A DNA stretch of 64,000 nucleotides from Bacteroidales bacterium (GTDB lineage: Bacteria; Bacteroidota; Bacteroidia; Bacteroidales; UBA3824): NCBI GenBank assembly GCA_016286055.1, contig JAEERW010000005.1:124001-188000 (forward strand), in the 5' to 3' direction. Position 1 is the first letter of the stretch. Each line of letters starts with the position of its first letter. The position numbers and the translations under genes are program-made. The notes below the pieces were generated by a model. The model searched no databases and was not told the origin of the DNA. It saw only the letters and a list, made by a program, of their open reading frames with translations. This document shows positions 27,235 to 36,664 of the stretch, piece by piece.

Positions 27235-28167
27235 TTAAGCATTTGACGCAAGATATTTCTCCACATCCAACGCAGCCATACATCCTGTACCAGCAGCCAC
27301 CACAGCCTGACGGTATTCAGGGTCGGCACAATCGCCACAGGCAAACACGCCCGACACATTGGTTTGAGTGCTGCGTTCGTGCGTAATAATATAGCCGTTC
27401 TTGTCGGTATTAATATAAGGTGTAAACACCTCAGTCTGCGGAGCACGACCTATGGCTACAAAATAACCCGTAACATTCAGGTTTTTGGACAGTTCCTGAT
27501 TGTTTTCGTCGCGGTATTTAAGGGTAACACCCTCTACACCATTGTTGCCAAAAATGTCGGTAACTTCGTGTTTAAAAAGCACTTCGATATTTTTTGCCTC
27601 AGCCAAACGGTTTTGCAAAATTGAGGAAGCACGCAAATAATCCTTGCGCACTGCAAGATACACCTTGCGGCATATATTGCTGAGATACAGAGCGTCGCCC
27701 ACAGCAGTGTCGCCGCCGCCCACAACTATTACATCTTGATTGCGGTAAAAAAATCCGTCGCATACTGCACACGCCGAAACGCCCATTCCAGCGTATTTTT
27801 TTTCTGCCTCAATGCCTAAATATTTGGCAGTTGCACCAGTGGCAATAATTACGGTGCGGGCTGTAATTGATTGTCCGCCATCGGTTTCCACAGTAAACGG
27901 ACGGGCAGAGAAATCCACATTTGAAATAGTTTCGTAAATAATCTCAGTACCAAACTTCTCAGCCTGCTGACGCATTTTTTCCATAAGGTCGAAACCCTGA
28001 ACGCCGTCGGGGAAACCGGGATAATTCTCTATTTCATTGGTAGTTGTAAGTTGTCCACCTTGCACAGGTCCAGTAGCGAGAATCGATTTTATACCCGCTC
28101 TTCCGGTGTATATTGCGGCTGTGTAACCCGCAGGTCCTGAGCCAATTATCAAGCAATCTGTTGTCAT
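27235..28167 (-). CDS. trxB: Thioredoxin-disulfide reductase
   Basis: A 310-residue flavoprotein that uses NADPH to reduce thioredoxin in the cytosol. An N-terminal FAD-binding GSGPAGYTAAIY motif, the redox-active CAVC (near residue 135) followed by DGFFYRNQDVIVVGGGDTA (NADPH-binding glycine motif), and the C-terminal GVFACGDCADPEYRQ FAD motif are all present. The length is normal for the low-molecular-weight class. It is convergent with the coiled-coil gene (11-base gap) and divergent from purL. Confidence 0.97.
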   Translation of the reverse strand: MTTDCLIIGSGPAGYTAAIYTGRAGIKSILATGPVQGGQLTTTNEIENYPGFPDGVQGFDLMEKMRQQAEKFGTEIIYETISNVDFSARPFTVETDGGQSITARTVIIATGATAKYLGIEAEKKYAGMGVSACAVCDGFFYRNQDVIVVGGGDTAVGDALYLSNICRKVYLAVRKDYLRASSILQNRLAEAKNIEVLFKHEVTDIFGNNGVEGVTLKYRDENNQELSKNLNVTGYFVAIGRAPQTEVFTPYINTDKNGYIITHERSTQTNVSGVFACGDCADPEYRQAVVAAGTGCMAALDVEKYLASNA

Positions 28168-28199
28168 ATAAATTACACTATTAAATTATTTACCTTTGG

Positions 28200-28207
28200 C
28201 AAATATA
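28200..28207 (-). promoter_or_regulatory. Promoter -7 box of trxB
   Basis: TATATTTG on the minus strand, 32 bases before the trxB start. The -33 element is poor (TTTTA). Confidence 0.5.
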
Positions 28208-28268
28208 TACAAAAAATCCGTAAAACTTCATCTTGCAAAAATGCACTATCGTTTTTTTCATCTTTTAT

Positions 28269-28299
28269 TTTGAAATGTCTATTTACTTGCTTAAATTTG
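28269..28299 (+). promoter_or_regulatory. Consensus promoter of purL
   Basis: TTTG, 19 bases, then TAAATTTG. This is a full match to the Bacteroidota pattern and leaves a leader of about 40 bases. No purine riboswitch-like structure was recognised in the leader. Confidence 0.65.
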
Positions 28300-28346
28300 C
28301 CGTAATTAAATTTGTTACCGGTAATAATTTACATAAAAAATAGTTT

Positions 28347-31300
28347 ATGCTAATTTTCTATCAATCAACTAATTCTGAAATTTACGCCGTAAAATTCAGA
28401 AACACACCCACCAAAAACGACAACAAAAAGTTACTTTGGCTTTTTGGAAACGCAAAACATTTAGACCAAAACAGAATTTCGGGAACGTTCATCGGTCCTC
28501 GCAAAGAGATGATCACCCCTTGGAGCACCAATGCCGTAGAAATTACCCAAAACATGGGTATCGCAGGTATTGAGCGTATCGAAAAATTTATTCCTTCCGA
28601 CGAGCCTAACCCGCAGTTCGACAAAATGTTGCAACGCGTTTACAACGACCTCGACGAAAACATTTTTACAATATCCAAACAGCCCGACCCCGTGGTTTAT
28701 ATCGACGACCTCAGGGCTTACAACCAAAAAGAGGGTCTCGCACTTAGCGAACCCGAAATCAACTACTTGGAAAACCTTGGCAAAAGTCTCGGACGCAAAC
28801 TCACCGACAGCGAAGTATTTGGTTTTTCGCAAGTTAACAGCGAGCACTGCCGTCACAAAATCTTCGGCGGAACATTCGTAATCGACGGAAAAGAAAAAAA
28901 ACAGTCGCTTTTCCAACTTATTAAAGAAACCTCTAAAAAGAATCCCCGCGGATTGGTTTCGGCATACAAAGACAACGTGGCATTTCTCGAAGGTCACAAA
29001 GCCGAGCAGTTTGCTCCGTCAAATCCCGAAACTTCATCAGAATTTGAGATAAAAGACATTGACACAGTGCTTTCGCTAAAAGCCGAAACACACAACTTCC
29101 CCACCACCGTAGAGCCCTTCAACGGTGCTGCCACTGGTTCGGGCGGTGAAATCCGCGACCGTATGGCAGGTGGAAAAGGTAGTTTCCCAATTGCAGGAAC
29201 AGCCGTGTATATGACCTCATACCCACGCATCAAAGCCGGCGACGAAGTGCAGAAACCCATCGACGAAATTACAGGTCGCGAATGGGAAAAGGCAGTTCCC
29301 GAGCGTAAGTGGCTCTATCAGACTCCGTTAGAAATCCTTATCAAAGCATCAAACGGTGCAAGCGATTTTGGAAACAAATTCGGTCAGCCGCTTATCGTGG
29401 GTAGCCTTCTCACTTTTGAACATTTTGAAGGCGACGAAAAATTCGGCTTCGACAAAGTGATAATGCAGGCTGGCGGCGTAGGCTATGCACGCAAGCAAGA
29501 CTGCCAAAAAGATACTCCCGATTCGGATATGCCTATCGTAGTGCTCGGTGGCGACAACTACCGCATCGGTATGGGCGGCGGCGCTGTATCTTCCGTTGCC
29601 ACAGGACAATACAAAAACGATATTGAGTTGAACGCCGTTCAGCGTAGCAATCCCGAAATGCAAAAACGTGTCTACAACGCCATCCGCGCAGTAAGCGAAA
29701 TGGACGAAAACCCAATTGTATCTGTTCACGACCACGGCGCAGGCGGACACCTCAACTGCCTTTCGGAACTTGTGGAAGAAACCGGTGGCGAAATCGAAAT
29801 CGAAAAACTCCCCGTTGGCGACCCCACATTATCAAGCAAGGAGATTATCGGAAACGAAAGCCAAGAACGTATGGGCTTGGTAATCAAACCCGAATATGTA
29901 GAAAAACTTAGAAAAATCGCCGACCGCGAACGCGCTCCTATGTACGTTGTGGGCAAAACCACCGACGATATGGTGTTTAAATTCACCAATCCCGACGGCT
30001 CCACTCCTATCAACCTCAAACTCGAAGACTTCTTTGGCAAACCGCCAAAGACCATCATGAAAGACGTTACAGTAAAGAAAAAATACGCTACTGTAAACTA
30101 TTCAAACGACAAATTCCCCGAATACCTTACCGAAGTACTTCAATTAGAAGGTGTTGCGTGCAAAGATTGGCTCACCAACAAAGTTGACCGCTCAGTAACG
30201 GGTAAAATTGCACGTCAGCAATGCTGTGGCGCTATACAGTTGCCTCTTGCCGACCTTGGCGCAGTGGCTGTTGACTATACAGGCAAACACGGTATCGCCA
30301 CCGCTCTCGGACACGCTCCCGCTGTTGCACTTATCAACGCTGAGGCAGGTTCACGTATGGCAATTGCCGAATCGCTCACCAATATCGTTTGGGCTCCTTT
30401 GGAAAACGGTATCAACTCTATATCGCTCAGTGCCAACTGGATGTGGCCCTGCAAAAACAAAGGTGAGGATGCAAGATTGTACAGCGCGGTAAAAGCGGCT
30501 TCGGATTTTGCTATCGCCCTCGGTATCAATATCCCCACTGGCAAAGACTCGCTGTCGATGACCCAAAAATATCCCGACGGCTCTAAGGTTCTCGCCCCCG
30601 GCACAGTTATCATCACATCGGCTGGCGAGGTTTCAAACATCCGCAAGATTGTAACTCCCGACCTCAAACCAGTAGATAAATCTACAATTTTCTACATCGA
30701 TTTCTCTAAAACCGACCTCAACCTTGGCGGTAGCAGTTTTGCGCAAACAGTTAATTCGTTGGGCAGTTCGTGTCCCGACATTGCCGACCCCGAATATTTC
30801 AAAAACGCATTCAACGCCGTTCAACAACTTGTGTCAAAAGGACTTATCCTTGCAGGACACGACATTTCGGCAGGCGGTATCATCACCACACTTTTGGAAA
30901 TGTGCTTCCCCACAGTTTCGGGCGGATTGGATATCAATTTTGATTTCGACAAAAAATACGACCTCTGCCAAACACTGTTCAGCGAAAATCCGGGCGTAGT
31001 GTTCCAAACAGCAAAGGCAGGCGAAGTAGAAAAGATGCTCAAATCGCTGAATATCAATTATATGATTATCGGCAAGACAATTTCTACTCACACTCTCAAA
31101 GTTACACATCACGCCAAAACTCACACCTTCGACATCGACTTGCTCCGCAACACTTGGTTCAAGACTTCATACCTTCTCGACCGTGAGCAAACCGAAAAAT
31201 CGTGTGCAGAAAGCCGTTTCAACAACTATTCGCTCCAACCGTTGGAATTCCACTACAATGCAGAGTTCACCGGCAAGTTGGATCAATACGGTCTCAAAGC

Positions 31301-32075
31301 ATCACGCCGTCGCAAAACAGGTGTCAAAGCCGCCATCATCCGCGAAAAAGGTATCAACGGCGACCGTGAAATGGCTTATACAATGTATCTTGCAGGTTTC
31401 GATGTAAAAGACGTGCACATGACCGACCTTGCTTCGGGACGCGAAACTCTCGAAGATGTTAACTTTATAGTTTACTGCGGCGGATTCTCCAATAGCGACG
31501 TTCTCGGCAGTGCAAAAGGTTGGGCAGGCGCGTTCAAATACAACGACAAGGCTCGTAAGGCTCTCGAAAACTTCTACAAACGCAACGACACCCTAAGTCT
31601 TGGCGTATGCAACGGATGTCAGTTGATGAACGAACTCGAACTTATCTACCCGGGTCGCAAACGCCATCCAAAATTGCGTCACAACAATTCGCACAAATTT
31701 GAATCAGAGTTTGTTACAGTAGACATTATGCCCAACGAATCTGTTATGCTTAAATCACTTGCTGGCAGCAAGTTAGGCGTATGGGTTGCACACGGCGAAG
31801 GCAAATTCGACCTTCCCGAAGCCGAAAAGAACTACAAAATACCTATGAAGTACTCTTACGGCGAATATCCGGGCAACCCCAACGGATCGTCTTACAATGC
31901 AGCAGCCATCGTTTCTGAGGATGGACGTCACCTCTCGATGATGCCCCACCCCGAACGTGCAATATTCCCTTGGCAATGTGCTTATTACCCGTTCAACCGC
32001 AAAAACGACGAAGTTTCGCCTTGGATTGAGGCATTTGTCAATGCAAGAAAATGGATTGAGCAATTGAAAAAATAA
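28347..32075 (+). CDS. purL: Phosphoribosylformylglycinamidine synthase (single-chain)
   Basis: A 1242-residue enzyme of de novo purine synthesis that converts FGAR, glutamine and ATP to FGAM. It is the large single-chain form: an N-terminal PurS-like region, two AIRS-type ATP-binding halves (FSQVNSEHCRHKIFGG near 178; KAETHNFPTTVEPFNGAATGSGG; VSVHDHGAGG; AGHDISAGG) and a C-terminal class I glutamine amidotransferase with the nucleophile in LGVCNGCQL and the catalytic His/Glu in MPHPERAIFPWQ. Length is a little below the 1295 residues of the E. coli enzyme. It stands alone between trxB and a strong terminator. Confidence 0.96.
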   Translation: MLIFYQSTNSEIYAVKFRNTPTKNDNKKLLWLFGNAKHLDQNRISGTFIGPRKEMITPWSTNAVEITQNMGIAGIERIEKFIPSDEPNPQFDKMLQRVYNDLDENIFTISKQPDPVVYIDDLRAYNQKEGLALSEPEINYLENLGKSLGRKLTDSEVFGFSQVNSEHCRHKIFGGTFVIDGKEKKQSLFQLIKETSKKNPRGLVSAYKDNVAFLEGHKAEQFAPSNPETSSEFEIKDIDTVLSLKAETHNFPTTVEPFNGAATGSGGEIRDRMAGGKGSFPIAGTAVYMTSYPRIKAGDEVQKPIDEITGREWEKAVPERKWLYQTPLEILIKASNGASDFGNKFGQPLIVGSLLTFEHFEGDEKFGFDKVIMQAGGVGYARKQDCQKDTPDSDMPIVVLGGDNYRIGMGGGAVSSVATGQYKNDIELNAVQRSNPEMQKRVYNAIRAVSEMDENPIVSVHDHGAGGHLNCLSELVEETGGEIEIEKLPVGDPTLSSKEIIGNESQERMGLVIKPEYVEKLRKIADRERAPMYVVGKTTDDMVFKFTNPDGSTPINLKLEDFFGKPPKTIMKDVTVKKKYATVNYSNDKFPEYLTEVLQLEGVACKDWLTNKVDRSVTGKIARQQCCGAIQLPLADLGAVAVDYTGKHGIATALGHAPAVALINAEAGSRMAIAESLTNIVWAPLENGINSISLSANWMWPCKNKGEDARLYSAVKAASDFAIALGINIPTGKDSLSMTQKYPDGSKVLAPGTVIITSAGEVSNIRKIVTPDLKPVDKSTIFYIDFSKTDLNLGGSSFAQTVNSLGSSCPDIADPEYFKNAFNAVQQLVSKGLILAGHDISAGGIITTLLEMCFPTVSGGLDINFDFDKKYDLCQTLFSENPGVVFQTAKAGEVEKMLKSLNINYMIIGKTISTHTLKVTHHAKTHTFDIDLLRNTWFKTSYLLDREQTEKSCAESRFNNYSLQPLEFHYNAEFTGKLDQYGLKASRRRKTGVKAAIIREKGINGDREMAYTMYLAGFDVKDVHMTDLASGRETLEDVNFIVYCGGFSNSDVLGSAKGWAGAFKYNDKARKALENFYKRNDTLSLGVCNGCQLMNELELIYPGRKRHPKLRHNNSHKFESEFVTVDIMPNESVMLKSLAGSKLGVWVAHGEGKFDLPEAEKNYKIPMKYSYGEYPGNPNGSSYNAAAIVSEDGRHLSMMPHPERAIFPWQCAYYPFNRKNDEVSPWIEAFVNARKWIEQLKK

Positions 32076-32104
32076 TCATTTTTTGCTCTCAACCTATAAA
32101 TACG

Positions 32105-32142
32105 GGAGTGCGTCACCTCTGAGCGACGTGCTCCTTTTTTTT
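32105..32142 (+). terminator. Rho-independent terminator after purL
   Basis: GGAGTGCGTC pairs with GACGTGCTCC (two internal G-T wobbles) across a 10-base loop and is followed by a T8 run. Confidence 0.85.
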
Positions 32143-32221
32143 ATATTTTTTTTACAATTGATTTGGGGGAATTATATTTTTCGGTTGTCGAAATAATAGA
32201 AACCAAAAAAACAAAAGGGCT

Positions 32222-33100
32222 ATGGAAGAAAACGACAAATACATATTCGACGGCGAAATTAACTCGCAGCAAGATTTCAACGAGCAGAAAGACCTCTACT
32301 CGATATATCTGCAAGCGGGCAAAATCGACACCGACAAGGCGTGGAACAACGTGAGCGCAAAACTGACTCCCCGAAAACAAGTTCGCGTGTTCAAACTTTG
32401 GCACGCAGTATCGGCAGCGGCGGCGGTGGCAGCCATTACGTTAATGATAACATTATTGGTAAAAGAACCTATTAAATATCAGCAGATTACAGCGTCAACC
32501 GCTTGTCAGGAAATCACCTTGCCCGACGGTAGCACCGTATGCCTCAACCAAGGCGCAGTGATAGAGTTTCAAGAAAACTTCGACGGCGAAGAACGTCTTG
32601 TAAAATTCTCTGGCGAAGGATATTTCGACATCGTTCACTTAGACAACAAACCATTCGTTATCAAATCGGGCAACAACACCGTAAAAGTACTCGGCACAGA
32701 GTTTAACCTCATTGCCAACGGCGACAATAATATAAAGGTGTCGGTTACCGACGGCTGCGTGTCGCTCCAAAACAACGAAGGCAACATCACCGTTTCTAAA
32801 AACGAAGAGGCAACCGCCGCCAAAAACGAGAAACCGCAGAAAAACAAAATCACCCAAAATGTGCTTTCGTGGCAGAGTCAAATGCTTGATTTCAAGGATT
32901 GTCCGCTACCAAAAGCAGTTGAAAAACTCAGTTACGTATACGGCGTAGAAATTTCGATCGAAAACCCCTCTCTCAACAATCTCAAACTTACATCGCGCTA
33001 TCAGAATGCCAAGATAGAAGATGTAATGCAAGGATTGTCAACCATTTACCACATCCAAGCCGAGATGAGTCCAGTTACCGGCGTATGGATTATCCAATAG
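32222..33100 (+). CDS. FecR-family anti-sigma-type protein, no sigma factor adjacent
   Basis: A 292-residue protein: cytosolic N-terminal segment (about 1-58), one membrane segment (about 62-82), a periplasmic FecR domain (about 95-190, with LPDGSTVCLNQGA, FSGEGYFDI and VLGTEFNL) and a C-terminal DUF4974 domain (about 215-290). In the usual system FecR controls an ECF sigma factor encoded just upstream and is signalled by a TonB transducer with an STN domain. Here the upstream gene is purL, behind a terminator, so the sigma factor is missing or elsewhere. The next gene, 23 bases downstream, carries an STN domain. Confidence 0.88.
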   Translation: MEENDKYIFDGEINSQQDFNEQKDLYSIYLQAGKIDTDKAWNNVSAKLTPRKQVRVFKLWHAVSAAAAVAAITLMITLLVKEPIKYQQITASTACQEITLPDGSTVCLNQGAVIEFQENFDGEERLVKFSGEGYFDIVHLDNKPFVIKSGNNTVKVLGTEFNLIANGDNNIKVSVTDGCVSLQNNEGNITVSKNEEATAAKNEKPQKNKITQNVLSWQSQMLDFKDCPLPKAVEKLSYVYGVEISIENPSLNNLKLTSRYQNAKIEDVMQGLSTIYHIQAEMSPVTGVWIIQ

Positions 33101-33123
33101 TAAACCATTAAAAACCAACACCT

Positions 33124-34539
33124 ATGAAACTGTTGTTAGCCATAATTATATCCGCTTCTACCCTGCAACCCGTAGCAGCACAGGACAGCGCAATAATGCA
33201 AAAAAAAGTTTCGGTAATAGCCGATAACGCAGAGATTAGCAACGTGTTAGACGATATCAGCCGCAAGTCGGGCGTAAACTTTTCGTACAACAGCGATTTG
33301 CTCAAAAACCAAAAAGTTTCGCTCAACCGTCAAGATTGCGAACTTGAAACTATACTCAACACAATACTCGCCGACAATATTTCGTACACCGTAATTGGTG
33401 GAAACATAGTAATTTACGAAAAAACCGAACTTCCAGCCGAAAAGCCGCAGATGATAAAAGTGTCGGGCGTGGTGCGCGATGCCGATCAAAACAACGCTCT
33501 GCCGTTTGCCTCTATCAGCCTCAACAACACTGCGTTAGGCACCATCACCAACGAAAACGGCAAGTTCGACCTGCTAATCAATCCTGAAAATCAAAACGAC
33601 ACTCTTGTGGTATCATATCTTGGATATTCTCCTAAAAAAATAGCAATCAATCAGTTAGCAAAATCACAAAGCAACAATATAGCACTTTCGCAGCATATTT
33701 ACGGACTTGGCGAGGTATTGGTAACACCTGTGGAAACCGAAAAAATTATCCGCGAATCTGTTTCAAGAATACATTCGCAATATTACCGCAAAGCCAACGT
33801 CTACAAGGCATTTTACCGCGAAAGTTATTACGCCGACTCATCATTTGTAGCACGCGACGAGGCAATGCTTAATATCTATAAATCAGGCGGTTCGGATGTT
33901 AGCAAAAACAAAATGGCAGTAACTGAGGGCAGAAAAATGATGTCGAAAAAACAATACGATATTTTGCTAAAACTCCGTGGCGGTCCGTTCAATATTATCG
34001 AACTCGATTTTGTAAACCGTGGAAAAGAATTTATTTCCACATACGCTTCTAAATACTATGATTTTCAGTACGTTGGCAAAGATTCCACCGACCAAGGCGT
34101 TTTTCTTGTAATCCAATTCGACAAAAAAACAAACGCCCCAGGCATCAAATATTCGGGCAAGATGTTTATAGAAAAAACGAGCAAAAGCATAGCACGTCTC
34201 GAATTTGAAATCATCCCCGACGGCAAAAAACTCACCGCCAAAAACCGCAAGGGCGAAACCGTGGATATGGTGTTCCGCCGTATGGCATACCACGTTAACT
34301 ACACACCCATCGACGGCAAATGGTATCTGCAAAGTTGCATCGGCGAAGAAACCCGACAGATTACCGACAAGAACGGCAACGATTCGTATATCACTACCAT
34401 ACAGCAACTTATCATTACCGAATCGTCGGGTAGCGACATTTTTCCAAAAGAAGGCACCGCCATCACCCGCAAAGACCTCCTCTCCGACGTGATTGTGCGC
34501 CACAATGCCAACAACAAAAAAGAGAGTCAGCAAAACTAA
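33124..34539 (+). CDS. STN plus carboxypeptidase-regulatory-like surface protein without barrel
   Basis: A 471-residue exported protein: signal peptide (about 1-20, ending PVAAQ), an STN (secretin/TonB short N-terminal) domain (about 28-100, with ISNVLDDISRKSGVNFSYN), a carboxypeptidase-regulatory-like Ig domain (about 115-205) and a C-terminal region of about 250 residues resembling the N-terminal half of DUF5686-type envelope proteins (YKAFYRESYY, FNIIELDFVNRGKEFIS). TonB transducers that pair with FecR have the same STN domain followed by a plug and a 22-strand barrel; both are absent here. It probably acts with the adjacent FecR protein, but signal and substrate are unknown. Confidence 0.8.
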   Translation: MKLLLAIIISASTLQPVAAQDSAIMQKKVSVIADNAEISNVLDDISRKSGVNFSYNSDLLKNQKVSLNRQDCELETILNTILADNISYTVIGGNIVIYEKTELPAEKPQMIKVSGVVRDADQNNALPFASISLNNTALGTITNENGKFDLLINPENQNDTLVVSYLGYSPKKIAINQLAKSQSNNIALSQHIYGLGEVLVTPVETEKIIRESVSRIHSQYYRKANVYKAFYRESYYADSSFVARDEAMLNIYKSGGSDVSKNKMAVTEGRKMMSKKQYDILLKLRGGPFNIIELDFVNRGKEFISTYASKYYDFQYVGKDSTDQGVFLVIQFDKKTNAPGIKYSGKMFIEKTSKSIARLEFEIIPDGKKLTAKNRKGETVDMVFRRMAYHVNYTPIDGKWYLQSCIGEETRQITDKNGNDSYITTIQQLIITESSGSDIFPKEGTAITRKDLLSDVIVRHNANNKKESQQN

Positions 34540-34555
34540 TTTTGTAAACCCATAG

Positions 34556-34593
34556 TGTAATAGATTTTTACATAAGTGTAAAAAAAATTTACA
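34556..34593. promoter_or_regulatory. Two tandem operators TGTAA-N7-TTACA
   Basis: Two 17-base palindromes of identical design (34556-34572 and 34577-34593) have starts 21 bases apart, about two helical turns. They sit 56-93 bases upstream of a sigma-54-like promoter, where activator (enhancer-binding protein) sites are expected. The regulator is unknown. Confidence 0.55.
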
Positions 34594-34648
34594 ATTTCAC
34601 AACCGTTATTAAAGCACAAGCAACTCATTATCAAAGCATTATCATAAG

Positions 34649-34664
34649 TGGCACGTTTGATGTT
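34649..34664 (+). promoter_or_regulatory. Sigma-54-like promoter of the carboxylesterase gene
   Basis: TGGCACG matches the -24 consensus exactly; after four bases ATGTT stands in place of TTGC(A/T), keeping the conserved G but not the C. The ATG of the esterase is 38 bases downstream. No TAnnTTTG box is seen between 34540 and 34702. Confidence 0.4.
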
Positions 34665-34702
34665 CTTTTATAAGTATGTAAAACATTAAACTCAGATTCC
34701 TT

Positions 34703-36238
34703 ATGAAAAAATTAATGAAATTATTGGTCCTTGGACTAATGGCAACTACGGCTTGCACAGCGCAGCCAATATTGAGAACACACGTAGAAGGCGGCGAGGT
34801 AGAAGGCCTCCTCGATGGCAACGATCTTGCTGTATATAAGGCAATTCCATACTGCGAACCTCCTTTGGGCGACCTCCGTTGGAAACCGCTTCAACCTGTA
34901 AAACCGTGGGAAGGCGTTTTAAAAGCCGAAGACGTAGCCAAATGGCCTCCGCAACCCGAAAAAAGTTACATTAAATACGATATGATGGACGAGGACTGCC
35001 TCTACCTGAGCGTTGTAACCCCTGCCAAAAGCGTAGATGAAAAATTGCCCGTGATGGTGTATATTCACGGAGGCAGTTTCTCAACAGAGCATTACGGCGG
35101 CACATTGTGGGAGAGCCTTGCACGCAGAGGTGTAATCACAGTTTCAATTGAGTTCCGCAACGGTGCTTTGGGATTTTTGGTGAGCGACGGATTGGCAAAA
35201 GAATCGCCCACAGGTCACTCTGGCAACTACGGCATTCTTGATCAGATTTATGCACTCAAATGGATTCAGCGCAATATCAAAAACTTTGGCGGCGACCCAT
35301 CGAAGGTTACAATCTTTGGCGAATCGTCGGGTGCTATGTGCTGCAACGTTCTGTGCGCGTCGCCTTTGGCAAAGGGACTTTTCTGCGCCTGCATAAGTCA
35401 GAGTGGTGCGTATATTTCTAAAACGAATATGGGCACATATACCGAAAGTATGATGATGGAAGAAACCAAAAGTTTTATGGAAAGGGCTAATGTAAAAACA
35501 ATTGCCGAGATGCGCCAGATGGATGCCAAAGCGTTGACAGGCAATAATGTATTCTATCCCTCATTCCCGGTTGTGGACGGCTATGTGATTCCCGAATCAA
35601 TGTATAAACTATATGAGACCGGCAAATACAACGACGTGCCAGTGCTGATTATGCACAATAGCGACGAAGGTGCGGCAGGAATTGCGTCGGTAAGCGTAAA
35701 TGAATATGAGGCAATACTCAATAGTCAGCAATTTCCCGCAAATTGGCTCGACAGTGTCAAGTATCATTACCCTGGCAACAACGACGAAGAATGTCTGTTT
35801 AGCATACGAGATTTAACACGCGATGTTCAGTTTGGATGGCCGGCATACACTTGGGCAAATTTGCAGACAAAAACAGGCAAAAGTCCTGTGTATGTGGCAT
35901 ATTTGGCTCAGAAATCGGAGAAAACCGTATATGCAGATGGCAACCGCCGAGGAGCAGCGCACGCCGACGACTGTATGTATCTGAGTGGTAGGTTCGACGA
36001 GGAAGCCGACAAGTATCCCGAGGAGAAAAAAGTATCTGACATAATGCAAGAATATTGGGTAAACTTTGCAAAATCTTGCGGTAATCCCAACGGAGCAGGA
36101 CTTCCAAAATGGGTTGAATACCAACCAAATACAAAGAGCGTTATGGAATTTAACAACGGTGCTCAACTAATTGACCTGCCCAACAAAGCGAAAATTGAAT
36201 GTATCGATAGGTTTATGAATTTCGTGTCGCAACAGTAG
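34703..36238 (+). CDS. Type-B carboxylesterase, exported, possible lipoprotein
   Basis: A 511-residue alpha/beta hydrolase of the carboxylesterase type B family. The oxyanion-hole HGGSF motif and the nucleophile elbow FGESSGAM (Ser in place of the usual Ala after the catalytic Ser) are present. An acid residue in HNSDEGAAG and the catalytic His in GAAHADDCMYL follow. The N-terminus MKKLMKLLVLGLMATTACTAQ is an export signal; the TTAC could be a weak lipobox, otherwise cleavage after TAQ is likely. It should hydrolyse ester bonds in the periplasm or at the surface; the substrate is not predictable. It has an unusual upstream region with a sigma-54-like promoter and paired operators. Confidence 0.88.
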   Translation: MKKLMKLLVLGLMATTACTAQPILRTHVEGGEVEGLLDGNDLAVYKAIPYCEPPLGDLRWKPLQPVKPWEGVLKAEDVAKWPPQPEKSYIKYDMMDEDCLYLSVVTPAKSVDEKLPVMVYIHGGSFSTEHYGGTLWESLARRGVITVSIEFRNGALGFLVSDGLAKESPTGHSGNYGILDQIYALKWIQRNIKNFGGDPSKVTIFGESSGAMCCNVLCASPLAKGLFCACISQSGAYISKTNMGTYTESMMMEETKSFMERANVKTIAEMRQMDAKALTGNNVFYPSFPVVDGYVIPESMYKLYETGKYNDVPVLIMHNSDEGAAGIASVSVNEYEAILNSQQFPANWLDSVKYHYPGNNDEECLFSIRDLTRDVQFGWPAYTWANLQTKTGKSPVYVAYLAQKSEKTVYADGNRRGAAHADDCMYLSGRFDEEADKYPEEKKVSDIMQEYWVNFAKSCGNPNGAGLPKWVEYQPNTKSVMEFNNGAQLIDLPNKAKIECIDRFMNFVSQQ

Positions 36239-36268
36239 AAGTATCTTCGCGGAGATGAAAAATAATTT

Positions 36269-36298
36269 TTGAAATTAGCATTATTATTGTTTCCTTTG
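36269..36298 (+). promoter_or_regulatory. Promoter of the DUF1292-type gene
   Basis: TTG, 19 bases, then TTCCTTTG (7 of 8 to TAnnTTTG), with the ATG 30 bases downstream. Confidence 0.5.
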
Positions 36299-36327
36299 CG
36301 CATCCAAATTTTTAAAACCCATTTACA

Positions 36328-36660
36328 ATGAGCGCAGAACAAATCAACGAAGACGACGAAATTCAAGTAATAAGCCTTGAAGACGAAAACGGTCAAAACC
36401 ACGATTTTGAAATAATCGATATGAGAACCGACAATGGCACAGAGTATTACGCACTCCTACCCTATTACGAAAACCCCGAAGAACTCGACGACAAAGCCGA
36501 CGACGACGATGTAACAGAAGTGGTTATTATGCGTCTTTCAAAATCTGGCGACGAAGAAATCCTCGAAAGCATTGAAGACGAGGAAGAATACAATCGCATC
36601 GCCGACATTTTCGATGAACGTTTAGGTACAGATTCTGAGGAAGTTAACGACGCCGAATAA
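36328..36660 (+). CDS. Small acidic DUF1292-type protein
   Basis: A 110-residue, very acidic cytosolic protein. The pattern I-x-LEDENGQNHDFEIIDM ... EYYALLPYY ... EVVIMRLSKSGDEE ... IEDEEEYNRIADIFDE matches the DUF1292 (YrzB-like) domain, which is known mostly from Firmicutes; no molecular function is established. It has no signal peptide or membrane segment. Its stop is only 4 bases from the stop of the convergent SNF2 helicase gene. Confidence 0.75.
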   Translation: MSAEQINEDDEIQVISLEDENGQNHDFEIIDMRTDNGTEYYALLPYYENPEELDDKADDDDVTEVVIMRLSKSGDEEILESIEDEEEYNRIADIFDERLGTDSEEVNDAE

Positions 36661-36664
36661 GCCG

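Noticed and set aside
32141..32221. TATATTTT stretch as a promoter for the FecR gene
   Set aside because: The nearest TTG is only about 12 bases upstream and the last base of the box does not match; not convincing.
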